This document shows positions 43,522 to 52,873 of a DNA stretch of 64,000 nt, piece by piece. A program made the position numbers and the translations under genes. The DNA lies in NCBI GenBank assembly GCA_938084685.1, contig CALKGE010000001.1:1116001-1180000 (forward strand). The letters are read 5' to 3'. Each line of letters starts with the position of its first letter. Position 1 is the stretch's first letter. The notes under the pieces were generated by a model. That model ran no database searches, had not been told where the DNA came from, and saw only the letters and a list, made by a program, of their open reading frames with translations. The stretch is from an uncultured Pirellulaceae bacterium. Its GTDB lineage: Bacteria > Planctomycetota > Planctomycetia > Pirellulales > Pirellulaceae.

Positions 43522-45528
43522 TTATTCTTCTTCAGCGGATTCGAATTTTACCTTGTCCTTGCCGGCCAGGCGCACGAGATCAGGGATGTCATAAACCCGC
43601 AGAGCTCCATGGACGATGGAGTCGACCTGTCCTTGCACGTTTTGGCTGCCAGCCAGATCAGTCCAGCTTTTGGGAGCGTTCCTGATAGTGACAGAGGCGA
43701 ATAATTCCGGATGCATTGCAGCCGCATGTAACGCCACAATCCCTGCTTGCCCCACACCTACCAGATGAACGTCACGTGTCGTACCAGGTTTCAGAGCGTA
43801 GTGGGCGATAAACTTGGCACCGGCGATGGCGTCTTCCGTTCTTGGTCCGACAAGAGATTTTCCCTGCAGGTAGGCCAGGTAGAACAGTTTCCAGTCACCC
43901 AGCACGTCAGTACGGTTCCCCGTGCCCGTCTCTCCTTGCCCTCGCAAATCGATTGTGACAACAGCATAGCCGTCATTGACAAGATCTTCGATAGGGCCAC
44001 CCGGTTGACCGTCACCTGTTTTCCCCTGATCGGTAAGGTAGAGGTAGGCGGACTCCTGCGGAACAACAGGGTGAAATGTGAGGCCCGGCAGTGGGATTTT
44101 GGAATCCGTATGAAGGATCAGTTTGTCGATGTGGTACTCGTCCCGGTGAATACGTCCGATATCATCCATCTTAGGATTCGGAATCTCTTTGCCTGGCCGA
44201 ATCCCTGCAATCGCACCGATGGCTTTTCTCAGTTCGTTATCGCTGCGCTGCTCATTTTGTTGACGCCGCTGCAACGACAACTTTTCCGCTAGTTCAGCAT
44301 TCAGGTCAAAAACGGACTTTTCATTTTCAAGCGTCAGCACTTGTCCTTTTTCGGTGCAGTTGAGAGTGGAAAACTCCTGCAGGTCCTGTTCGAAATCACG
44401 GATGGGTACATGAGCATCTTTGCCCAGCAGCCAGCGTTGCATCCAGTGCCCGACCGTTGCCAGACTCTGTGGCTTCACTCCGTGCGTTCCTTCCACCTCG
44501 ACCATGTCTACCTGATGTGGAAAGCCCAGCACACCGTATACTCGTTTTGCCTGTCGGTAATTCTCCCACGCTCCTTTAATGTCAAAGTAGTCTCCGGTGG
44601 TGGAAGTGATAAGCGTCGGTTTGGGAGCTCGCATAATGACGTAGTCAGGATGATCCATTCCAAAGGCAAGTTGACCAAAGATGTTCTGTTCAGAATCCTG
44701 AGGGCCACGTGTTGCAATCAGGTGGCGAAAAGTTGTCAGATAGCAGGCCGGAGCTGCACAGGTAACTCGAGGATCAAGCGCCATGACATAGCTTGTCAGC
44801 GTTCCACCGCCACTGCAGCCGGTATAGCCGATTTTGGAAGTATCAATGTCGTCACGCGTATGGACGTAGTCGATGGCTCGGATGGCATCCCAAACACGAT
44901 ACGTGGCTGTATTCCTGCCAACTAGAATGGAACTTGTGCCGATGAGAAAATGCTCGGTCGTTGTGCCACTAAACAGAGGTTCAACGTTCGGAGTGACGAC
45001 CTGAGATCGTTCCCCCTGTCCTATGGGGTCGAATACCAGGGAGGCGATTCCCAGCGTAGCCATCCGGATACCAAAGCGCTGGTTATAATCAGCCAGTTTG
45101 GCGGTCCGGCTGTGTCCGCTGGAAACAATGACGACTGGAAAGGGCCCGTCACCGTGCGGTAGATACATATTGGCGGTCACATGATGATTGGGCTGGCTCT
45201 CGAAAATCACATTCTCAATGGTGTATTCTTTGAGCTCGGTTCGTTTCACGATTCGTGGATTAAGGTCTGTTCGCTCCGGGAAACCGCCCAACGCCTCAAC
45301 AAATCGTTCTCGCAGATCTGCCTGGTAGTCCTTAATGGCCTCAGAGGTCGTGAGCTTCCCCAGCGCTTGTTGCCTTTGGTCCAGCAGTTCATAGGCCTCT
45401 GCTTGAAGATGTTGATAGTAATTGGATGACGCTCGCTGCTCATCTGTCAGCACGCTGAGGTCTTCACTGTATGCTGACGAGGAAAGCAGGAGCAGAACAA
45501 GACATGAACGGAAAATGGAGTGGGACAT
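43522..45528 (-). CDS. Secreted alpha/beta hydrolase with a second, degenerate hydrolase domain
   Basis: This 668-residue protein has a signal peptide (~21 residues). The first hydrolase domain (residues ~90-380) has a nucleophile elbow GCSGGG (near residue 243) and the later Asp and EGTHGVKP His that complete a triad, matching planctomycete acetylxylan-esterase-like or peptidase-like hydrolases. A second alpha/beta domain (residues ~460-660) keeps the overall pattern (VVTIDLRGQGETGTG) but its elbow reads GVGQAG, with Gly where the catalytic Ser is expected. The second domain is therefore probably inactive. It is the last gene of the minus-strand run and follows the ceramidase-like gene by 38 bases. 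Confidence 0.8.
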   Translation of the reverse strand: MSHSIFRSCLVLLLLSSSAYSEDLSVLTDEQRASSNYYQHLQAEAYELLDQRQQALGKLTTSEAIKDYQADLRERFVEALGGFPERTDLNPRIVKRTELKEYTIENVIFESQPNHHVTANMYLPHGDGPFPVVIVSSGHSRTAKLADYNQRFGIRMATLGIASLVFDPIGQGERSQVVTPNVEPLFSGTTTEHFLIGTSSILVGRNTATYRVWDAIRAIDYVHTRDDIDTSKIGYTGCSGGGTLTSYVMALDPRVTCAAPACYLTTFRHLIATRGPQDSEQNIFGQLAFGMDHPDYVIMRAPKPTLITSTTGDYFDIKGAWENYRQAKRVYGVLGFPHQVDMVEVEGTHGVKPQSLATVGHWMQRWLLGKDAHVPIRDFEQDLQEFSTLNCTEKGQVLTLENEKSVFDLNAELAEKLSLQRRQQNEQRSDNELRKAIGAIAGIRPGKEIPNPKMDDIGRIHRDEYHIDKLILHTDSKIPLPGLTFHPVVPQESAYLYLTDQGKTGDGQPGGPIEDLVNDGYAVVTIDLRGQGETGTGNRTDVLGDWKLFYLAYLQGKSLVGPRTEDAIAGAKFIAHYALKPGTTRDVHLVGVGQAGIVALHAAAMHPELFASVTIRNAPKSWTDLAGSQNVQGQVDSIVHGALRVYDIPDLVRLAGKDKVKFESAEEE

Positions 45529-45566
45529 GGTTTTTACTGTCGTTTCAAGTATTGATGGAATCGATA

Positions 45567-47027
45567 TTATTTGGCTTGATGTAATTGCTGGTGCATTTGC
45601 AGCAGTTCGGCAGTGATTTGTCGTGAAGCATCGGTTTCAACCCAGTTGGTTCCCAACCAGGTTTCGTACCCGCCCAAACGATGCTGTTCGGGAGTTGGTA
45701 GATAACCGTACCAACCATTGGCGAGTTCTATCGTAAATGAATTCTCGAAGGGGGATTCAGCTTTGAGCTGCAGTCCGATCTCGACAAATGTTTCAAACGG
45801 GATAGCAGAAATACCGGTGTCGCCAATTTGCAATGCCTGCAAAGATGCGGTGATCGAAGCCGGAGCGTCTTTCAGTTTGGCAATTCTTGCCGCATAGAAT
45901 TTTTCGGTGGAATGCGAGAGCACCTTTCCGTCGGGAAGCTTCCGCACGGCCTCGAAATGTTTGAGCATAGCTTCGGTAGGCTGTCTCAGATTCAGCGAAA
46001 CGTCCTTTTGCAGAGCTCCTAATCCTACCCAGTCTTTATATTCTACGTGGGAGTATGCTTCGTGAACCTTCGTTGCCACGTTCTCAGCGACTTCCTTCAT
46101 CTTTTCATAGCGTTCATAACGCTTGCCACCAGGTTTCGGTTGAAAGTTGATATTGTTGATGTCGCCACTCGTGCCGTTGGAAAGGATGCCGACGAATTTG
46201 GGCTCCTGGTCAGTCGCCTTAATCTTCTGCTCGATGTAGCGAGCGAAATAGCCAAAGTAGTCTGCGGAAATGTCCCCGGACCTGACTCCGCCCACATAAT
46301 GCAGCGAGTAATTGGCAAGCAGTGCAATGGGACGACCGCTTGTTGCTTGAATAGAAAGGAATCGAATTTCGGGATCAACAGGGCCGGCCGCCATGGTGAG
46401 CGAGGGGTGGTTTCTGGGAGGATTCATTCTGACGCGGTCGACTCCTCCAAAGGGATTTGCCAGGATAGTCGCGTCATTGGCATGCCAGCGGCGATTGAAA
46501 ACTTCGCGTGGTTCTTCTGCAACTCCCCAACCGATTTGAGCAGGTTCCAGATGATTCCGAGCGCGTCGCACACCGTCAGAAATGCGCTGCGCCAGATACT
46601 TTCCGTAATCCGAGATTTCATCAGGCCAGAATACTGATTTAGGACCTCGCGGCGTGGCAGCAGAATGAGTATGCGTGGCGGCGATCAGCACATGACTGGC
46701 GGGTATGCCGGTATGTTTGGTGATTTGTTCTTTTGCAGCGTCAGCAATCTCTCGAGGAATTCCCAGGATGTCGGCAATGACGATGGCGATTTGGGTTGAG
46801 CCGTCATCAAGTACCACACATCGTGCGAACAGATCGTCATGAATGTGTGTAGCCGGAATAGGTCGGAAGCCACCAATGATGGAACTTCCCAATGGAGGAG
46901 TGATGTTAGCAGTGGCTGCTCCCGCCTTTAACTGACGCTCCTGGGCATCCTCATACGCTGAACCACTCGTGGAGAAACAAAACGTCAGAAGCGCGGCGAC
47001 TAAGAAAACACAATTACGGCTGGTCAT
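45567..47027 (-). CDS. Neutral/alkaline ceramidase-like secreted protein
   Basis: This 486-residue protein has a signal peptide (~24 residues) and a neutral-ceramidase N-terminal-type fold. Metal-binding and family blocks include LKAGAATANITPPLGSSIIG, AATHTHSAATPRGP and SLHYVGG. The serine region reads SNGTSGDINN rather than the GDVSPN of proven ceramidases, so ceramide hydrolysis is doubtful and another amide or ester may be the substrate. It lies in the same minus-strand run as the DUF1552 and DUF1592 proteins and is followed by an alpha/beta hydrolase. Confidence 0.8.
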   Translation of the reverse strand: MTSRNCVFLVAALLTFCFSTSGSAYEDAQERQLKAGAATANITPPLGSSIIGGFRPIPATHIHDDLFARCVVLDDGSTQIAIVIADILGIPREIADAAKEQITKHTGIPASHVLIAATHTHSAATPRGPKSVFWPDEISDYGKYLAQRISDGVRRARNHLEPAQIGWGVAEEPREVFNRRWHANDATILANPFGGVDRVRMNPPRNHPSLTMAAGPVDPEIRFLSIQATSGRPIALLANYSLHYVGGVRSGDISADYFGYFARYIEQKIKATDQEPKFVGILSNGTSGDINNINFQPKPGGKRYERYEKMKEVAENVATKVHEAYSHVEYKDWVGLGALQKDVSLNLRQPTEAMLKHFEAVRKLPDGKVLSHSTEKFYAARIAKLKDAPASITASLQALQIGDTGISAIPFETFVEIGLQLKAESPFENSFTIELANGWYGYLPTPEQHRLGGYETWLGTNWVETDASRQITAELLQMHQQLHQAK

Positions 47028-47115
47028 GGTTTTGGATCCGCTGAATAACTCGTCTAATGAACCTATATTCTATGCTACCGCATCTGACAGGCAGGAGGGG
47101 AACTTCATGCCGGTT

Positions 47116-47250
47116 TTACGGTTGGCGAGTAAAGAGTTCGCCGAAGACTGTTGCGAGGACCTGCTCGTCCGGCAGCTTTGTTTTAATATCGCGAGGTTGA
47201 TTTTCTTCACGGTCAACATGACGACTGCCCCACGAAAGACCTGTTGTCAT
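47116..47250 (-). CDS. Candidate 44-residue small protein
   Basis: An ATG at 47248-47250 opens a 44-codon frame (MTTGLSWGSRHVDREENQ... ending VFGELFTRQP) that stops at 47116. It lies on the same strand as, and in the gap between, the DUF1552 gene (46 bases before) and the ceramidase-like gene (88 bases after), so it would be co-transcribed. Codon third positions and the charged, soluble composition look protein-like. No strong Shine-Dalgarno is visible. On the opposite strand a 53-codon frame (from 47107, preceded by AGGAGG) overlaps it, so at most one is likely real. I favour the minus strand because of operon position. Confidence 0.4.
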   Translation of the reverse strand: MTTGLSWGSRHVDREENQPRDIKTKLPDEQVLATVFGELFTRQP

Positions 47251-47296
47251 AGGAACAGACTTCGTTGAAAGATTGAGGGTGCCACGATTTGTCGTT

Positions 47297-48604
47297 CTAG
47301 ATTTCAGCTAATGCTTCGGTTGCATCACCGAAGCTATCCAGTTTGACATTCATTTTGTTCATCATGGACAGGAACAGCCGGCACATCTGTCGATTTTCAT
47401 CGCCCATGTAATTCAAGTTTTGACCAGTCTTGATCTGACCGCCTGCGTTGCCCAGCATGACAACAGGCAACTCATTGGCATTGTGATGACCGCTCATCAT
47501 GCTTGAGCAAAGCATGAGCATGGAGTTGTCCAGCAAGGTTCGTTCACCTTCCTGAATGCTGTCCATACGTTTGGCGATGTAAGCGACCTGTTCCAGGAAG
47601 AATTGGTTGACTTTGAGCCAGTCCTCACTGTCCGTATGTGACAGAAGATGATGGATCATGTAGTCCACGCCAAGATGAGGGAACCGTAACGTGCCGTGGT
47701 CGTTGTTGAGTTTCAGTGTGCAGACTCGAGTGGTATCTGTCTGGAATGCCAGGATCAGGATGTCAGACATGAGCCGCATGTGCTCGACGATGTCCTGTGG
47801 GTAGCCGTCTGCGGGGCGAGCGATGTTGGGTTCAGTTAGTGTCGGTTTGAATCCTTGAAGTTCTCCCCGTTTTCCAGCCTGTTCGATCCGGGTTTCAACT
47901 TCCCGTACACTGTTCAAATATTCATCCAGCTTTTGCTGGTCTCGCCGACTTATCTTCCGTCGGAAATCTTTCGCATCTGCCAGTATGGCATCCAACACAC
48001 TTTGATCACCCTGCTGGGATGAATCTTTAAACAGCTGGTCAAATGCCAGAGCAGGGTAGACCTCCAATGGTGTTGGCGTCGTTGGACTGCTCCAGGAAAT
48101 ATGAGAGCTGTACAGCATGGAATAAAACTTGTGGACGGACGGATTGGCCTTTTCACATCCGAGCACCAGACTGGGGACTTTGGTGCGGTGACCGATACGT
48201 TGCGCTACTGCCTGGTCCACGCTGGTCCCTGAGCGGATCGTTCCTCCCGAAGCCAAAGGGGCACCGGATAACAGATTGCCTGTCTGCGAGCTGTGAATGT
48301 TTCCTTTCAATGCTTCCGCATTGTACAGTCCCTTGATGAAATTCAGCTTCTGCTTGTGAGGTTCCAGGGGAGTCAGTACCTTTCCCAGCTCCATTTCGGC
48401 GCCCTCACCTTTGGCCCACCACTCATGCGTGTGATAACCACAGCCGCTGAACAGGATTGCCATCCGCACAGGGGCTTCGCTGGAGGGCTCTTTCCCCTCA
48501 GGGGTATCACCCCAGACAGCCTGGGACTCCATCCAGGGCAGAGCCATGGAGCAACCAAGGCCGCGAAGCATGGTTCGACGTGAAAATATATGATGCTGAG
48601 TCAT
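47297..48604 (-). CDS. DUF1552 family secreted protein (Tat)
   Basis: This 435-residue protein has a twin-arginine signal (SRRTMLRGLGCSMALPWMES) and the DUF1552 body (HEWWAKGEGAEMEL, then NIHSSQTGNLLSGA, PSLVLGCEKA and a C-terminal SSMMSGHHNANELPV). It is paired with the upstream DUF1592-group protein, 57 bases away, as is usual in planctomycetes. It is the DUF1592 counterpart of the DUF1549-DUF1501 pairs elsewhere in the window. Function is not established. Confidence 0.92.
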   Translation of the reverse strand: MTQHHIFSRRTMLRGLGCSMALPWMESQAVWGDTPEGKEPSSEAPVRMAILFSGCGYHTHEWWAKGEGAEMELGKVLTPLEPHKQKLNFIKGLYNAEALKGNIHSSQTGNLLSGAPLASGGTIRSGTSVDQAVAQRIGHRTKVPSLVLGCEKANPSVHKFYSMLYSSHISWSSPTTPTPLEVYPALAFDQLFKDSSQQGDQSVLDAILADAKDFRRKISRRDQQKLDEYLNSVREVETRIEQAGKRGELQGFKPTLTEPNIARPADGYPQDIVEHMRLMSDILILAFQTDTTRVCTLKLNNDHGTLRFPHLGVDYMIHHLLSHTDSEDWLKVNQFFLEQVAYIAKRMDSIQEGERTLLDNSMLMLCSSMMSGHHNANELPVVMLGNAGGQIKTGQNLNYMGDENRQMCRLFLSMMNKMNVKLDSFGDATEALAEI

Positions 48605-48661
48605 AGGAAGGCCTCTGAGTTACGAGGTTATTGGGATATCTGAATTATAACGCGGCCCCCA

Positions 48662-51600
48662 CTAAGGTTGCGCGGGGAAATCACGTCCACGGATATATCG
48701 AAATTGTTTGCTGGTGACGATTTGATCGATGGCAACATGTATTTTGTAGTCGTGATCCTTTAATTCTTGAATGATCGTGTCGACAAGAGGTTTATCGGAC
48801 AATTGAAGTTCACGTCCGAGCGAATACCCTAACAGTTTTTTACAGAATTGACGCAGGAAGTCGTCCTGCCGTGTTGTGATCAGGTAGTCCCGCAGCCCAT
48901 TGATGCCATCGATCTCCGTGTCATCCACCAGCTTCGTGAGCGTATTAATCTTACTTGGACGCAGCCGTCCAAGAACGTCATACTGCTCCAAAGCAAAGCC
49001 ATAGGGGTCAATCAGCACATGACACGTGGCACATTCGGGCACGCTGCTGTGAAGCTCGATTAATTCGCGAGCCGTCTTACCCTCGGGAACGAGTTCCGGC
49101 AGCTGCGGTACATCGGCGGGTGGTTTGGGGAGTCGTTCACCCAGAAGTGTTTCGTAAACCCAGTTGCCTCTTAGAATCGGGCTCGTGCGACTTGCTCCCG
49201 AATTGATTGCCAGCGTGCTGCTCATGCCCAGGATCCCGCCGCGGCCGGCCTGTTTGACACGATCCACTTTCCGCCACTCGGGTCCATTAACGCCTTCAAT
49301 TCCATAATGCTTGGCCAGTGTTTCATCAAGAAACGTGTAATCGGCATTCAGGATATCCAGCACCGAACCGTTATTGCGGAACAGATCGTCAAAGAACATC
49401 AATGTTTCCTGATACATATGTTTTCGTAGTTTTGCAAATTCCGGGAAGAGTTCTTCGTTCTTGTCGTCATTTAAATCAAAATCTCTGATGTGCAGCCATT
49501 GGGCAGCAAATTCGGTTGCCATCCTGCCTGTCCGCGGGTCACGTAACATCCGCTGAGTCTGTTCGCGAATTTGCTCAGGAGTTGTAAGCTGGTTCTGACG
49601 AGCCAACTCGCGAAGGGTTTCATCAGGTTGTGAAGACCAGAGGAAGTAACTCAGACGAGTCGCAATTTCGCTGCCGGTAACAGCCGTGGCGTCGACGCCT
49701 GGCTGAGCATCCTCCTGTTTGAACAGGAAATTCGGGGATGTCAGAATTCGAGCAAGTGTGAGGCGACAGGCTGGTTCATGATTGAGTCCCACTTCGCGTA
49801 GCGAAGTGTAGAGTTGGTGAATCTCGGCACGTTCATCTGCTGATAAATCCCGTCGCCATGCCTGATGAGCGAAATCGAGAATGGCATTCAGATGGACAGG
49901 TTCTGTCGCAACGAGCTGCTTCTGGAAAGCAGCAACATAGGCTTTCACGTCAGGCTCAATCGGTTTTAATGCTTCCACGATGTCAGGACGGTCCTGCGTG
50001 GCAAATTGATAGATCTGTTCGTAGGCAACTTCGTATTGCAGAGGTTCCCGGGCAACAAACAGGAATTCATTCCAGAGGACATCAAGTTGTTCCCGTTGCT
50101 CGTCAGTCAGCATCAGAGTCGCCAAGTGGGTGTCTTCGCGGAACCAGAGTACTAAAGTCACAACTTCATCGACGGGCACCAGACGCACATAGGCTAATGC
50201 ACGTGGAAAGAGCTCACGAAATTCATGCAGATTCTGCACCATTTTGTCATGCCGTGGATTACCAGGGGCAGAAAGGATCGGTCGCGATACCAACAACTGC
50301 TGATGAACGACGTCGTCATTACTGAGGTGCAGTTGAACGGTAGCGTCTCGACCGTGATTAGGCTCTGGTAATCCTGACACTCTCAGGATTCGACCTTTGG
50401 CAAAATCGGCTGGGATGGTAATCGCTACGGACGAGGGAGCCTGGGACACCAGGTCAAGCCTGGGCACTTCTCCGGACAGAGGATGGACCCCAAATCGATC
50501 ATCGATCTCGACTTTCTCCTGCAGGCTGCCCGGAGCAATCGAGTTCACAAGCGTCAACAGTGCTCGTCGCATGCGATGCTGTTCGGACTCAGGTTCGTCT
50601 GGTGCTGCCTTGGTGACTAATTGTTGAATCTGATCTGCCAGGACCTTTCGCTTGGCAGAATCTGTCTCCTTTGCCCAGCGTTCCAGCAGCGTGCCTGGTG
50701 GCAGCGAGCTGATTTTAGTTGTGGGTTTGTTTAGCTCCGTCACTTGCCCTTGGGTAAAGTACCAGATGTTTGCGTTTCCCAATCGATCGGCATGTGGATT
50801 GCCATCCAGAATGTTATCTGCACAATCTTTGGCCAAATCCCATTCCCGTTTTTCACCGGTGATTTCTCGAATTGTCAAATCAACTCGTGTCAGATCGCAG
50901 ACATGTGAGTTGTCGCGTGGGCCAATGTACAAGCCAATCACTTCACCTTTGCGTACTGAAAGTTCCTTAGCCGGTAATGTCTTTGTTTCCCTTAAGCCGG
51001 CAGTACCGTGCCACAATTCTTCGATCTGCGCACCGGAACGGTACTGCAACCAGAACTCAGTTCCGTTGCCGCAGTTACTGTGAGCGTCAGCAACGAGTGA
51101 GGTGATGGAAACCTGCATATCAGCCGGTGCTTTCCAGAGCGCGGCAATGTACATCGTGGGAGTTGGGTGCATGGTGATACCATGAGGTGGTATATCACCC
51201 GGGATCTTCAACAGGTTGTCTGCCCGATTGGAGGTTACCATTGGCAACTCAGCTCCCCAGCCGTTGACAGCATCGTATCCGGCTACATTCCTGGCTTGCG
51301 TTTTGACGACTCCCTGAATTTCTACTTCGGTTGTTGCTCGAATGTCGACGAAGTCCAACCAGATCTGTAAGGAAGGAGCATCAATCTGGTGTTTGGTTGC
51401 CAGTGCATTTAGATCGACAGGTTTGCGAAGTTTGGATGCCTCGTCGGCAGCGACGAGAAAGTCAGATGTCCTGGCCAGAAAGTTTTTTTGGATCTCGGCA
51501 TACCGTTGGACAACACCCGGCAGGTTGGCAAGATAAATAGGTGGTTCCCCTTCTTTTTCAAGGCGAGCGTTCTTCCATAAGACATAATCGCTTTCGTTTC

Positions 51601-52747
51601 CGTCTCCAGCAGTGCTGGCTCCCAGATAGATAGTGACATCTTCGGTCAGATCGGTCGGAAATTGTCGTTCCAATTCGACGACCGGAAGAAGTGGATTAAC
51701 CGGGGCCTGCCATTGTGTGGGAACTCCAGCGCGTCCAATGTGACCAACGACGTTGAATTTCCAGAGCATGCTTTGCCAGGCATCCATCTCGGCTGCGAAT
51801 TGGTTTACACTTTCCGGTGTGAGGCTTCGAAGTCGTTGCCTGATGTAATTGAGCAGATGACCATGCTCGTCAGAAGATTGATGAAGTGACCAGAGTATTT
51901 GCAAGTAAACCGGGTTGAGGTTGTGCTGGTCAGCCACCTGTTCGATTGTCAGAGACGCTTCGGTGAGCGTCTCCCGCTGACGGGCGATCGCTTCCAGATA
52001 TCCACGCAGGTGAAGGTGGCCTTGTGAATCGATGGGGAGGTCTTTTGTGGTTCTGTTCGCGCTGCGGTAGAAATCTCTGATCTGTTCCATCATTTCATCG
52101 ACGACGTTACGCCGAGTGTTGTTGGTTGACCAACGCATTCCAGTTGGCGTAAAGACGGCATGCTGAGCAACCGCTTTTCCGGCATCCAGATATTTGCGGA
52201 TCAAATTGGGAGACATCGACAGTGCTCCACCCGTGTTAGTAAAACCTTCTCCGGCTGCACCGTCGACGGGGAATTCCCGAGTGGGATCCAGAGTGGAAAT
52301 GCCTGTCAAATCCTGAATGGTGTAGTCATATTCTGCATTGTTGAGTCGTCTCAGTATGACAGGGCCCGGATCGCCGGCATTTGCCTTCGCTTCGTACTCA
52401 AGTAGAGAGTGAGTCCATGTTTGCAGGCGTTTTCTTTGGGCATCTGAAGGTTGGTCGGATTCTTTGGGAGGCATCTGCCTACTGTCGAGCATCTCCGAGA
52501 TGCGAATCCATGGTTTGAGCTTTTGCTGGATACTGGCCACCGAAGTGAATTCACTCAGATCAAGATCCGCTTCGACAACATCGCCACTGTGACAAGCAAA
52601 GCAGTACTGCTTCAGCAGACCCTGAACCTCGCGCTCATATTCCGCCTGGAACGCTATAACCGGATTACTCTGAGCTCGAAGCGATGATGCGTTCTGGTTG
52701 ATAAAAGTGGGGAACACCAGAAGCGTGGCTAAAACGATTCGTTTCAT
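48662..52747 (-). CDS. DUF1587/DUF1592/DUF1588/DUF1585 secreted cytochrome-like giant
   Basis: This 1361-residue protein starts at ATG 52747; a longer frame from 52792 lacks the signal peptide at its very start. A signal of ~26 residues is followed by a cytochrome-like CFACHSGD (CxxCH, residues ~49-53), a DUF1587-type block (LRRLNNAEYDYTIQDLTG, residues ~108-125), a central beta-rich region with a possible ligand-binding lectin fold (residues ~540-640) and, in the last ~400 residues, DUF1595, DUF1592, DUF1588 and DUF1585 in order (IATRLSYFLWSSQPD; then INSGASRTSPILRGNWV; then LHSSVPECATCHVLIDPYG). It is followed by its DUF1552 partner. Confidence 0.92.
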   Translation of the reverse strand: MKRIVLATLLVFPTFINQNASSLRAQSNPVIAFQAEYEREVQGLLKQYCFACHSGDVVEADLDLSEFTSVASIQQKLKPWIRISEMLDSRQMPPKESDQPSDAQRKRLQTWTHSLLEYEAKANAGDPGPVILRRLNNAEYDYTIQDLTGISTLDPTREFPVDGAAGEGFTNTGGALSMSPNLIRKYLDAGKAVAQHAVFTPTGMRWSTNNTRRNVVDEMMEQIRDFYRSANRTTKDLPIDSQGHLHLRGYLEAIARQRETLTEASLTIEQVADQHNLNPVYLQILWSLHQSSDEHGHLLNYIRQRLRSLTPESVNQFAAEMDAWQSMLWKFNVVGHIGRAGVPTQWQAPVNPLLPVVELERQFPTDLTEDVTIYLGASTAGDGNESDYVLWKNARLEKEGEPPIYLANLPGVVQRYAEIQKNFLARTSDFLVAADEASKLRKPVDLNALATKHQIDAPSLQIWLDFVDIRATTEVEIQGVVKTQARNVAGYDAVNGWGAELPMVTSNRADNLLKIPGDIPPHGITMHPTPTMYIAALWKAPADMQVSITSLVADAHSNCGNGTEFWLQYRSGAQIEELWHGTAGLRETKTLPAKELSVRKGEVIGLYIGPRDNSHVCDLTRVDLTIREITGEKREWDLAKDCADNILDGNPHADRLGNANIWYFTQGQVTELNKPTTKISSLPPGTLLERWAKETDSAKRKVLADQIQQLVTKAAPDEPESEQHRMRRALLTLVNSIAPGSLQEKVEIDDRFGVHPLSGEVPRLDLVSQAPSSVAITIPADFAKGRILRVSGLPEPNHGRDATVQLHLSNDDVVHQQLLVSRPILSAPGNPRHDKMVQNLHEFRELFPRALAYVRLVPVDEVVTLVLWFREDTHLATLMLTDEQREQLDVLWNEFLFVAREPLQYEVAYEQIYQFATQDRPDIVEALKPIEPDVKAYVAAFQKQLVATEPVHLNAILDFAHQAWRRDLSADERAEIHQLYTSLREVGLNHEPACRLTLARILTSPNFLFKQEDAQPGVDATAVTGSEIATRLSYFLWSSQPDETLRELARQNQLTTPEQIREQTQRMLRDPRTGRMATEFAAQWLHIRDFDLNDDKNEELFPEFAKLRKHMYQETLMFFDDLFRNNGSVLDILNADYTFLDETLAKHYGIEGVNGPEWRKVDRVKQAGRGGILGMSSTLAINSGASRTSPILRGNWVYETLLGERLPKPPADVPQLPELVPEGKTARELIELHSSVPECATCHVLIDPYGFALEQYDVLGRLRPSKINTLTKLVDDTEIDGINGLRDYLITTRQDDFLRQFCKKLLGYSLGRELQLSDKPLVDTIIQELKDHDYKIHVAIDQIVTSKQFRYIRGRDFPAQP

Positions 52748-52873
52748 AGTTGGTCTCTCTGGTCTGAGTTGCGATGGTTGGCTATGCAGCACCTTCCCAA
52801 TGCAGATAATGATTTCGAAGCCTTTATTTTATCAGATCGAAACCGTATGCACCCTCGTCCGGATTGGCACTGT

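Noticed and set aside
43747-44292. Plus-strand frame of 181 codons inside the alpha/beta hydrolase gene
   Set aside because: Antisense shadow; composition does not resemble a folded protein.
46047-46637. Plus-strand frame of 196 codons inside the ceramidase-like gene
   Set aside because: Antisense to a well-supported gene; no signal, motif or ribosome-binding site.
47107-47268. Plus-strand 53-codon frame with a perfect AGGAGG
   Set aside because: It overlaps the more plausible minus-strand small gene and points away from the local operon direction. Kept only as an alternative within that finding.
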